Part shown: positions 1 to 6,747 of the stretch, in pieces
Layout of the letters: every line of letters begins with the position of its first letter
Numbering within the stretch: the first letter of the stretch is position 1
Assembly: GCF_900142215.1 (NCBI RefSeq)
Contig: NZ_FRAC01000023.1
Location: 62,001 to 126,000, forward strand
Source: Anaerocolumna jejuensis DSM 15929
GTDB taxonomy: Bacteria; Bacillota; Clostridia; Lachnospirales; Lachnospiraceae
Length of the DNA: 64,000 nucleotides
Direction: 5' to 3'
Notes under the pieces: model-generated
Databases searched by the model: none
Told to the model about the DNA's origin: nothing
The model's input: the letters and a program-made list of their open reading frames with translations, nothing else
Position numbers and translations under genes: made by a program

Positions 1-2
1 CT

Positions 3-56
3 GTTTATTATGTAATTACCCGGGTCACAAAGAAGCTGACCGACATACGGGTATAG
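3..56 (+). CDS. C-terminal end of a probable TadB-like pilus protein (partial)
   Basis: Only the last 17 codons are inside the window, in the frame that reads VYYVITRVTKKLTDIRV and then stops. A hydrophobic stretch followed by a basic tail is how TadB-type (type II secretion F domain) membrane proteins end, and TadB normally precedes TadC, which starts 22 bases downstream. No start is visible. The assignment rests on position and on this short tail, so it is tentative; the gene lies mostly upstream of the window. Confidence 0.45.
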   Translation, partial: VYYVITRVTKKLTDIRV

Positions 57-78
57 CTGCTTTAGAAAGGAGGTTGTC

Positions 79-1578
79 ATGGTAATTATTCTGAGTGTAA
101 TAATCATCCTATTTCTCTTCCTGATGATATCAGTAAGAAATTATGAAAAAGAGCTTGTCAGCTCTCTTATAAAAAAAGAACACCCACTGCTGTTTTTATA
201 CCCTTTAACATTTTTTCTGATGGATAAAGCAGACGGCTTTCTGAAAAAGAGCAAAATAATTCCCTCAAAGGCTATAAAATCCCTTGGAAATGAGAAATTA
301 CAGGGAAATTTAAAATCCCTGCATATTGGAGAAAATCTGGAAAGAGCAGTACGCATACACAGAGGCAGAAAGCTTGCCCTGGCTCTTTTCATGTTTATTC
401 TGTTTGATGCTATGGCTTTTCTTGGCGGACTCAATCAGGAGGGCGGTAAACTAATCGAGGGGAAATACCTTCAAAGGCCATCCTGGAAGGAAGAGGACAC
501 CTCTGCCACGTTAACGGCCCTGATGAAGGATACTGCCGGAAAACTATTTCAAAAAGAGCTTAAAGTGCCTGTTTCTGCGGAATGTCTTACAGGAGAAGAG
601 ATAGAAAAGGAATTTGATAAGGCAATTGCTTATCTTGATAAGAATACCCTTCAAAATAACAAATCCGCTGAGCTTATCTATTCTTCCCTGGAATTTCCAA
701 AGAAAATTCCAGATACGAAGATCAAGGTAAACTGGTCCAGCAGTGATATGGAAATACTTGAAAATGATGGAACGGTACATAACGAAGAGCTGGAAGGGAA
801 GAAGCTTATAGAGGTTACAGCGAAACTGGCCTTACAGGACAGGAGTATGACCTTTACCAGGGCATATATGGTACAGCCAAAGATTTATACAAAGGAAGAA
901 AAGGCAGTAAAAGAACTGGAAAATACCTTAAGGGATGAGGATGAAACCAGCAGGAACCAAAGACGCTTTAATTTGCCGGGGAGTATTTTCGGCTATGCTG
1001 TCAGCTGGCAGGAAAAAAAGGATAGTATGGCAATTAAATTGTTCCTGCTTGGCCTGGTGGCAGCAGGTTTCAGTAGTCCTTTGACAAACAGGGAGGTATC
1101 CCAAAAAGCAGAGAAAAGAAAAAGGGAACTGTTACTTGATTATCCGGAAATAATCAATAAGTTCTTACTCCTTGTAAATGCAGGAATGTCCATATCCAAT
1201 GCATGGGTTAAAATCACAGAGGATTACCGGAAAAAGAACGGAGATAAACGGTATGCCTTTGAAGAAATGGAATTTACGGTAAAGGAGCTTAAGATGGGAG
1301 TATCAGAAAGTACGGCTTATGAAGAATTCGGAAGGCGGATTAAGCTGATGCCTTATCTCAGGTTTAGTACCCTTTTAACTCAAAATATCCAAAAGGGTTC
1401 TCCGGATTTTATAAGAATACTGGAGGAGGAGACCCTTAAGGCCTTTGAGGAAAGAAAGGAAGCGGCCAAAAAGGCCGGAGAGGAAGCAGGTACCAAGCTG
1501 CTGATTCCCATGGTGATAATGCTTGTTTTAGTTATGGCAATCATATTGGTTCCGGCTTTGTCCTCCTTTCAGCTATAG
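79..1578 (+). CDS. TadC-like Flp pilus assembly membrane protein with Ig-like insert
   Basis: Probable inner-membrane platform protein of a Tad/Flp pilus machine. The C-terminal third (about residues 345-495) looks like a type II secretion F domain: a cytoplasmic helical block containing DYPEIINKFLLLVNAGMSIS, an amphipathic segment ending GSPDFIRILEEE, and a last membrane helix at about 473-495. Further membrane helices lie at about 1-17, 96-115 and 316-335. Between the second and third is a soluble insert (about 120-310); its part near 211-270, with WSSSD and a following beta-rich pattern, resembles an atrophied bacterial Ig-like domain, which is not usual in TadC. At 499 residues it is much longer than a classical TadC (about 300). 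AAGGAGG lies just before the ATG. The Flp pilin gene follows. Confidence 0.8.
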   Translation: MVIILSVIIILFLFLMISVRNYEKELVSSLIKKEHPLLFLYPLTFFLMDKADGFLKKSKIIPSKAIKSLGNEKLQGNLKSLHIGENLERAVRIHRGRKLALALFMFILFDAMAFLGGLNQEGGKLIEGKYLQRPSWKEEDTSATLTALMKDTAGKLFQKELKVPVSAECLTGEEIEKEFDKAIAYLDKNTLQNNKSAELIYSSLEFPKKIPDTKIKVNWSSSDMEILENDGTVHNEELEGKKLIEVTAKLALQDRSMTFTRAYMVQPKIYTKEEKAVKELENTLRDEDETSRNQRRFNLPGSIFGYAVSWQEKKDSMAIKLFLLGLVAAGFSSPLTNREVSQKAEKRKRELLLDYPEIINKFLLLVNAGMSISNAWVKITEDYRKKNGDKRYAFEEMEFTVKELKMGVSESTAYEEFGRRIKLMPYLRFSTLLTQNIQKGSPDFIRILEEETLKAFEERKEAAKKAGEEAGTKLLIPMVIMLVLVMAIILVPALSSFQL

Positions 1579-1615
1579 GATGTTTATAAATACCGGAACA
1601 GGAAAGGAAGCGAGT

Positions 1616-1783
1616 ATGAAACTATTAAAGGAATTTTTAAGTGAAGAAGATGGCATAGGTGTAGTAGAGGTAGTATTAATCCTGGTGGTACTGATTGGAC
1701 TTGTAATAATTTTCAGAGACGGTATTACAGGAATCCTCAGTAATATTATTAAACGAATTAAAACAGATAGTGACAGCGTTTAA
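1616..1783 (+). CDS. Flp-type (type IVb) pilin
   Basis: Small pilin subunit of 55 residues. A charged leader ends in EEDG, followed by IGVVE and a long hydrophobic helix (VVLILVVLIGLVIIF). This gives a prepilin peptidase site after G13 with glutamate at +5 of the mature protein, the hallmark of type IV and Flp pilins. I chose the ATG at 1616 because GGAAAGGAAG lies 5 bases before it; an in-frame ATG at 1580 has no ribosome site and would add 12 residues to the leader. It sits directly after the TadC-like gene, and the peptidase gene at 5743 could process it. Confidence 0.85.
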   Translation: MKLLKEFLSEEDGIGVVEVVLILVVLIGLVIIFRDGITGILSNIIKRIKTDSDSV

Positions 1784-1800
1784 AGAAGTATGTAAGGAGA

Positions 1801-2030
1801 GTGTGAAAATTAAAAAGCAATTTTCACACACAAGATTGAGCCTGCGAAATCCTCGGCTCAATCTTGCGGCGCGTTGGAAAGGCATGGCGGAGAGTGTGAA
1901 AATTAAAAAGCAATTTTCACACACAAGATTGAGCCTGCGAAATCCTCGGCTCAATCTTGCGGCGCGTTGGAAAGGCATGGCGGAGAGTGTGAAAATTAAA
2001 AAGCAATTTTCACACAAGTGCCTGCGAAAT
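1801..2030. repeat. Tandem 93-bp palindromic repeat units (2.5 copies)
   Basis: Two complete 93-bp units (1801-1893 and 1894-1986), identical as far as I can read them, and a partial third (1987 to about 2030). Each unit holds two hairpins: GTGTGAAAATT paired with AATTTTCACAC around AAAAAGC, then CAAGATTGAGCC paired with GGCTCAATCTTG around a 12-base loop, and ends CGGCGCGTTGGAAAGGCATGG. The array fills the gap between the Flp pilin and the DUF5702 gene. Because 93 is divisible by 3, an open frame runs through it into the downstream gene, but I do not think it is translated as part of that protein. Related single copies occur at 4464, 10320 and 60458. Confidence 0.92.
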
Positions 2031-2045
2031 ATATATGAGGTGTAT

Positions 2046-4463
2046 ATGAAAAAGAAGGAAAGCGGTGTTATTACAGTACTTTTAAGTATCATATTGCTTG
2101 CGGTTCTGGCACTTATTCTTACAACTGTGGAAGCTGTCAGGCTTAACGGTGGGTATGTCATGTCAGACAGGGCCTTTGATACAGCCATGGATTCAGCATT
2201 TGCAGGGTATTATTCTCCGCTGTATGAGGAATATCATATATTCGGACTTGATACAGGATTTGGCGGGAAGGATGCAGATTACAATGCTTTGACAGACAAG
2301 CTGAAGGAATATATGGATTATACCTTTTATCCAAGAAAGGACATGGAGGAGCTTCCTGTTAGCCTGCCCTCCTCCTTTGAACCCTATGGCATAACAATAA
2401 AGAAGGTTGATATCACAAGTACCCAGACCCTGTTAGATAAAAAGGGGGAGCTGTTTGCAAGGCAGGCCTGCGAATATATGAAGTACAGAATTCCGGAGGA
2501 TGGTATCAAAAGCCTGCTAGAAAATCTTAAAATTACGGAAAGCGCAAAGCAAACAGGGGAAATCTTAGAACAAAGGCAGGAAGCGGAAGAAAGGGCAGCA
2601 GAGCTTGAAGGCAGGGTACTAAAGCTTATGGAGGTTATTGACGGTTTTGAAATGAAGAAGCACGGAGTAAAAACCAATGGGGATATGGCTAAAATAAAGG
2701 ACAGCTTTATAAAGAAGGTATGGACGGGGACAGTTGACAGAAATAGTCTTAGCATCGATAATGACTGGCTGTTTCAATCCGTACAAAGTCATTATAAAAA
2801 TCCTCTTACGAATATACAAGGAATAAGGGGAGAATTATCAAGTCTTTCTGACTGCGTAAATATGCAGGAAGAAGCAAGCAGAAGATATCAGCAGCTGTTA
2901 GCTGTTGATACCTCTCAATATACCAGGGAAGAGAAGGAAAACCTTGCTGATGAAATCGATGGAGTACAGGAGGATATAGAAAATTACAGAGAGGAAGAAG
3001 AACGATTAATAGAGAATCTTAACAGGGAGGGAGCTTATCTGACAGGTATTTTGGATGATGAAACAAATTCTATAAATAATGCTCTTAAGATATTAGGTGA
3101 GATGAAGCCTTTAAGTGAAAAGGTTAAAGAAGAGACAGCAAAGTATGGAGAAGCATTAAAAAAATACAAGGAAGACAGGAAGGAAGGGGTATCGGAAAAT
3201 ATACCTGAAGCTCTTTCTATGGCTGAGCCTGGTACAGAGGGAGCGCTTCAATATGACTTTGAGGGAATGAAGGCTTGCCTTTCTGCCAATAAATCATTGA
3301 TAGAAAATTGTCTTAAGCAGAAGGATTTATCACTATCCTCCAATAAGACTTCCTGGGAGACCTATGAGAAAAATTTGCAGGTCTATGAGGAATGCGTCAG
3401 GAACCTTGATTTTAGCCCTCTTAAGTTTTCCTATTCTGGCTGCATGAAGCCAAAGGACAGTAATCCGTTTTTTGAGGGAGTAAACAAAATCCTGGGCAAT
3501 GGCTTAATGGAATTGGTAATTGAGGATACGGACAGGGTTTCAAAAAACAAGATAAGCACCTCAGAACTTCCCACAAGCATTATGAATTCAGGAGTAGCAG
3601 AAAAGGAAAAGAATACGCCTGGAAAAGAATTTGGCCTTGATAACAAAAAGGAGGTATATTCCCCGGTGTTTTCTTCCCTAAAGGATTCCCTGAATCTGAA
3701 GGAAGAAGGAACTGATATCCTGAACAATGCCTTATATTCAGAGTACGTAAAAGAGCATTTTGGTGATTATTTGCAAGGGCAGAAGTCTGGTACAAAGGTA
3801 TTAAGCTATGAAAAGGAGTATATCCTGGGGGAAGAGGAAAAGGATGAAGAGAATCTGAAAGAGATTATAAATAAAATTGTACTTTTAAGAAGCCTTACGG
3901 ATACCATAACGCTCCTTACAGATACAAAAAGCAGGGAAGAGGCGCAGGTGATGGCAGCAGGCTTCGTAGGCTTTACCGGAATGCCTGCCATTATTGAAGC
4001 TGTGAAGTACGTAATTATTGTAACCTGGGGATTTTGCGAGGCACTTGTGGATACGGCAGCTCTTTTTTCAGGAAAGAGCGTGCCGGTAATCAAGCAGAAG
4101 AAAGACTTTTCACTGGGACTTACGGATATATTGGGACTGACAAAAGCGAGAATTATAGAAAAAACATCCCATATGAAAGCAGATGGAGGACTTGGCTATG
4201 TGGATTACGAGACCTGTCTGAATATATTTTTATTCCTAAAGAACAGAGAGAGTAAGATTTACCATTCTATGGACCTGATTCAGGAAAATCTTCGGGCAGA
4301 ATATGAGGGTAGCTTTTCCATTAAAAATTGTCTGGCAGGCTTTGGGGCAGAAGGTGAATTTCAGATGGAGAGCAGGTTCATTGATTTTCCTTTTATAACA
4401 AAGGACAAAGAGCTGGCAGATGGGGTATACAGTTACCACATAAAGAAGGACTATGCATACTAA
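2046..4463 (+). CDS. DUF5702-type large pilus-locus membrane protein
   Basis: Protein of 805 residues with one N-terminal membrane helix (GVITVLLSIILLAVLALIL, residues 7-25) and then a large soluble region, probably outside the membrane. Right after the helix the sequence EAVRLNGG and the following FAGYYSPLYEEYHIFGLD block match the DUF5702 family, which I know from Firmicutes Tad loci; function unknown. The middle (about 150-450) is rich in charged heptad-like segments, probably coiled coil. The prepilin-like site SG-VITVL lacks the usual glutamate at +5, so cleavage by the local peptidase is uncertain. I start it at the ATG at 2046, with GAGG 5 bases upstream, rather than at the GTG at 1770, which would make the 93-bp repeats coding. 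Confidence 0.75.
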   Translation: MKKKESGVITVLLSIILLAVLALILTTVEAVRLNGGYVMSDRAFDTAMDSAFAGYYSPLYEEYHIFGLDTGFGGKDADYNALTDKLKEYMDYTFYPRKDMEELPVSLPSSFEPYGITIKKVDITSTQTLLDKKGELFARQACEYMKYRIPEDGIKSLLENLKITESAKQTGEILEQRQEAEERAAELEGRVLKLMEVIDGFEMKKHGVKTNGDMAKIKDSFIKKVWTGTVDRNSLSIDNDWLFQSVQSHYKNPLTNIQGIRGELSSLSDCVNMQEEASRRYQQLLAVDTSQYTREEKENLADEIDGVQEDIENYREEEERLIENLNREGAYLTGILDDETNSINNALKILGEMKPLSEKVKEETAKYGEALKKYKEDRKEGVSENIPEALSMAEPGTEGALQYDFEGMKACLSANKSLIENCLKQKDLSLSSNKTSWETYEKNLQVYEECVRNLDFSPLKFSYSGCMKPKDSNPFFEGVNKILGNGLMELVIEDTDRVSKNKISTSELPTSIMNSGVAEKEKNTPGKEFGLDNKKEVYSPVFSSLKDSLNLKEEGTDILNNALYSEYVKEHFGDYLQGQKSGTKVLSYEKEYILGEEEKDEENLKEIINKIVLLRSLTDTITLLTDTKSREEAQVMAAGFVGFTGMPAIIEAVKYVIIVTWGFCEALVDTAALFSGKSVPVIKQKKDFSLGLTDILGLTKARIIEKTSHMKADGGLGYVDYETCLNIFLFLKNRESKIYHSMDLIQENLRAEYEGSFSIKNCLAGFGAEGEFQMESRFIDFPFITKDKELADGVYSYHIKKDYAY

Positions 4464-4555
4464 TTGCCATGCCTTCCCAACGCACCGCAAGATTGGGCTG
4501 AGGATTTCCCAGGCACGATCTTGTGTGTGAATTATGCTTCTCAATAATTCACACT
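4464..4555 (-). repeat. Palindromic repeat, inverted copy
   Basis: Reads in reverse orientation to the array at 1801: CCATGCCTTCCCAACGC, then an imperfect CGCAAGATTGGGCTGAGG hairpin with the same loop core (GGATTTC), then a GTGTGAATTAT...ATAATTCACAC hairpin. It begins at the stop codon of the DUF5702 gene and may act as its transcription end. Confidence 0.8.
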
Positions 4556-4559
4556 AATC

Positions 4560-4630
4560 CACATGCATATCGCAAGTTTACTTGTGATACTGCTTAAATA
4601 AAATTTGAAAAATGCATTGCATTTTTCAAA
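4560..4630. repeat. Second repeat type with GCATTGC hairpin
   Basis: CATGCATATCGCAAGTT...ATACTGCTTAAATAAAA followed by the palindrome TTTGAAAAATGC-ATT-GCATTTTTCAAA. A clearly related copy lies at 58035-58106. It abuts the palindromic repeat at 4464, so the two may travel together. Confidence 0.6.
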
Positions 4631-4641
4631 ATAATATCAAA

Positions 4642-4742
4642 ATAAAGCGGACAAGGATATCCGTCTTACCAATATAAAAGCAATCTCTCTCCGGGAAGCA
4701 TCATCCACTATATACATGGGCGGATATCCTTGTCTACTTTAT
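4642..4742. repeat. 22-bp near-perfect inverted repeat around the start of a TadE gene
   Basis: The arm at 4642-4663 (core GACAAGGATATCCG) is the reverse complement of 4721-4742 with 2 mismatches, and the arms enclose 57 bases. The right arm ends 15 bases before the chosen start of the TadE-like gene, so in RNA it would form a strong stem just before the start. It could control translation, end transcription from upstream, or be a very small mobile element; the sequence alone does not decide. Confidence 0.7.
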
Positions 4743-4757
4743 GGAAATGGAAATAAG

Positions 4758-5699
4758 ATGGGCATAAATACTAGTAATAATCGTAATTGCAGAGGGTCCT
4801 TAACAGTAGAATGCACTTTGGTATTTCCGCTGTTTCTCTATGCAATGTTAGCAATCATGTATTTCCTGCAGATCTATCATTTGCACGATATGCTCCAGCA
4901 GGCAATTACCAAAGAAGGCCTTAACCTTGCCAGATATGGATATGTATATCAGTATATAAAGGATTATGAGGGAAAAGGAGATCTGGGTGAGAAGGGCGAA
5001 AATAAGCAAGAACCTGGCAGCATAGATACCCATGAAGAATCGAAAGATTGCGGAAAATCAGATACACTCAAAGACCTTCTTATAACAAAAAGCATTAACG
5101 CAGCCTTTTTTCACTTTAAGCTTCATGATTATGTCAATGAGGACTATATTAATAAATCCATCATAGCGGGAGGAATGGATGGTATATCTGCCTATCTATC
5201 TGATTTTATGGGAGAGGATGACCGGATAGATATCATACTTACCTACTTCATTAAACCACCTATTGCACTGCCAAAGGAAGGTGATTTTTTCATCCTTCAG
5301 AGAGTCAGTGTACGGGGCTGGAACGGATACCGGCCTGATACCGGAGAAAAAGAGGGAGAAGGAGAGGAAGATAACGTATATGTTTATATTACGGAGAACG
5401 GAAGTGTGTATCATTTATGGGAGGACTGTTCCTATTTAAAGCTGTCCATAAGGGATGTACCTTTTTCTAATATAAAGAATCTCCGCAATATTTATGGCGG
5501 TAAATATTACCCCTGTGAATTGTGCAGTGACGAAGTAAAACCTACCGGAACGGTTTACATTACCGATACAGGTGACCGTTACCATAGTGATATTAATTGC
5601 AGTGGGCTGAAAAGGACTGTACTTAAAATACCTCTTTCGGAAGTGGGCAATAGAAGCTTGTGCAAAAGGTGTCAAAAGCGGCAGGGCTCAAAGCAGTAA
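4758..5699 (+). CDS. TadE-like pseudopilin with C-terminal metal-binding-like repeats
   Basis: Protein of 313 residues. The N-terminus has a TadE/pseudopilin signature: RG followed by SLTVE and a hydrophobic helix (TLVFPLFLYAMLAIMYFL), giving a prepilin peptidase site after G13 with glutamate at +5. The C-terminal third carries two copies of a module, at about 207-256 and 264-305, each with VYIT-x-x-G-x-x-YH, a cysteine four residues after the H or so, and a closing CxxC. This resembles the small Ada-like metal-binding tails found on some secreted Firmicutes proteins, and could bind zinc. The start at 4758 places the cleavage site at the usual distance; an ATG at 4716 lies inside the inverted repeat and has no ribosome site. 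Part of the pilus locus. Confidence 0.75.
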   Translation: MGINTSNNRNCRGSLTVECTLVFPLFLYAMLAIMYFLQIYHLHDMLQQAITKEGLNLARYGYVYQYIKDYEGKGDLGEKGENKQEPGSIDTHEESKDCGKSDTLKDLLITKSINAAFFHFKLHDYVNEDYINKSIIAGGMDGISAYLSDFMGEDDRIDIILTYFIKPPIALPKEGDFFILQRVSVRGWNGYRPDTGEKEGEGEEDNVYVYITENGSVYHLWEDCSYLKLSIRDVPFSNIKNLRNIYGGKYYPCELCSDEVKPTGTVYITDTGDRYHSDINCSGLKRTVLKIPLSEVGNRSLCKRCQKRQGSKQ

Positions 5700-5742
5700 T
5701 GAGAAAAGGGACAGAAAGAAATAGGAAAGAAAGGGTGGGAAG

Positions 5743-6165
5743 ATGAAGGTACTATCAGAGATATTAATGAGTTTGTGGCTTTTTTTATGTGGGTGGCAGG
5801 ACTTTAAAGAGAAAAAAATATCCATAGCCATGTTAGCAGCAGGCAGCTGCTTATTGGTGATTTTTCTGGCAGCAGGGGGGATATCTGTTACAAGCCGTCT
5901 TTTGGGGCTGGGGACAGGCCTTTTACTGTTACTCTTAAGCAAGCTGCTAAAGGGACAGATAGGTTTAGGGGACGGAATTGTAATATGTATAACCGGACTA
6001 TGCCTTGGCTTTCGGGATAATTTGGGCCTTTTTGTCTTCAGCCTGACTATTGCAGCCTTTATGTCATTAGTACTGCTGCTTCTTAAAAAGGCAGGGAAGA
6101 AGGATACCATACCCTTTATTCCTTTTATTTTTCTTTCCTATCTTGGAGGGCTATTCCTATTATGA
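5743..6165 (+). CDS. Prepilin peptidase, A24 family (TadV/CpaA-like)
   Basis: Membrane aspartic peptidase that cleaves the leader of pilin and pseudopilins. It has 140 residues, the length of the short CpaA/TadV type without the methylase domain. The two catalytic aspartates are visible: D20 in GWQDFKEKKI and D77 in the GLGDG motif. Several hydrophobic segments and a closing PFIPFIFLSYLGG also fit. Substrates with a G and +5 E site lie on both sides (1616, 4758 and 6162). The ATG follows GGGTGGGA, and the stop overlaps the next start (ATGA). Confidence 0.88.
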   Translation: MKVLSEILMSLWLFLCGWQDFKEKKISIAMLAAGSCLLVIFLAAGGISVTSRLLGLGTGLLLLLLSKLLKGQIGLGDGIVICITGLCLGFRDNLGLFVFSLTIAAFMSLVLLLLKKAGKKDTIPFIPFIFLSYLGGLFLL

Positions 6166-6737
6166 AAAAGAAACAGGAGGGCAGCTATACCCTGGAAGCA
6201 GCAATTCTATTTCCGATGATTCTATTTATAATAACCGCACTTCTATACACCTGCTTTCTTTTCCATGATAAGGCGGCAATAGAAGGCGCTGTACACCATA
6301 CTGTTCTTGAGGGAGAAAAAACGGTCAAAAAGAGTATGGACCCGGTTTCTGAGGCCATAAATTATGAAAGTTATATAAAGGAAGGAATCCTTCGGCTGTT
6401 ATATGACAACAGGGAAGAGGAAGCTTCCCTGAAAACATTGCTTCAAAATATCATAACAGGAAAAGTATGGATTGCCCATATATCAAATGTTACAGTTGAA
6501 ATAAAGAAAAACGAAGCTAATGTCTGTGTAAATTATGGATTTGATATGCCAATAAGAGGAATATGGGAATTCTTTAAAAGCGGAGGTACGGAATTTAGTT
6601 ATAAAGAGATAAAGAGCTTTGATAATAATGAGGAATTTATCAGAGTTTTTCAGATAGCAAGGGATTCGGGGGAGGAACTGCCGGGGGCGGACAGCATTTT
6701 AAATATGCTGCAAAAATCAATTAAGGTACTGCAATAG
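6162..6737 (+). CDS. TadE-like pseudopilin
   Basis: Protein of 191 residues beginning MKKKQEG, then SYTLEAAILFPMILFIITALLY. This is the TadE pattern with a cleavage site after G7 and glutamate at +5, followed by one membrane helix and a soluble domain. The soluble part has no domain that I recognise. Its start overlaps the peptidase stop by 4 bases, so the two are translationally coupled. It is a second pseudopilin beside the one at 4758, as TadE/TadF/TadG come in sets. Confidence 0.8.
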   Translation: MKKKQEGSYTLEAAILFPMILFIITALLYTCFLFHDKAAIEGAVHHTVLEGEKTVKKSMDPVSEAINYESYIKEGILRLLYDNREEEASLKTLLQNIITGKVWIAHISNVTVEIKKNEANVCVNYGFDMPIRGIWEFFKSGGTEFSYKEIKSFDNNEEFIRVFQIARDSGEELPGADSILNMLQKSIKVLQ

Positions 6738-6747
6738 GAGAAATGAG

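Noticed and set aside
1801..2030. CRISPR array
   Set aside because: Units are contiguous without unique spacers, and no cas gene is present.
1770..2045. Upstream extension of the DUF5702 gene, with two 31-residue repeats
   Set aside because: The frame is open only because the 93-bp intergenic repeat has a length divisible by three. The extension lies before a proper ribosome site and membrane helix, and the same repeat occurs elsewhere between genes.
1676..2188. Antisense frame of 170 codons over the repeat array
   Set aside because: Complement of the same 93-bp units, with no ribosome site.
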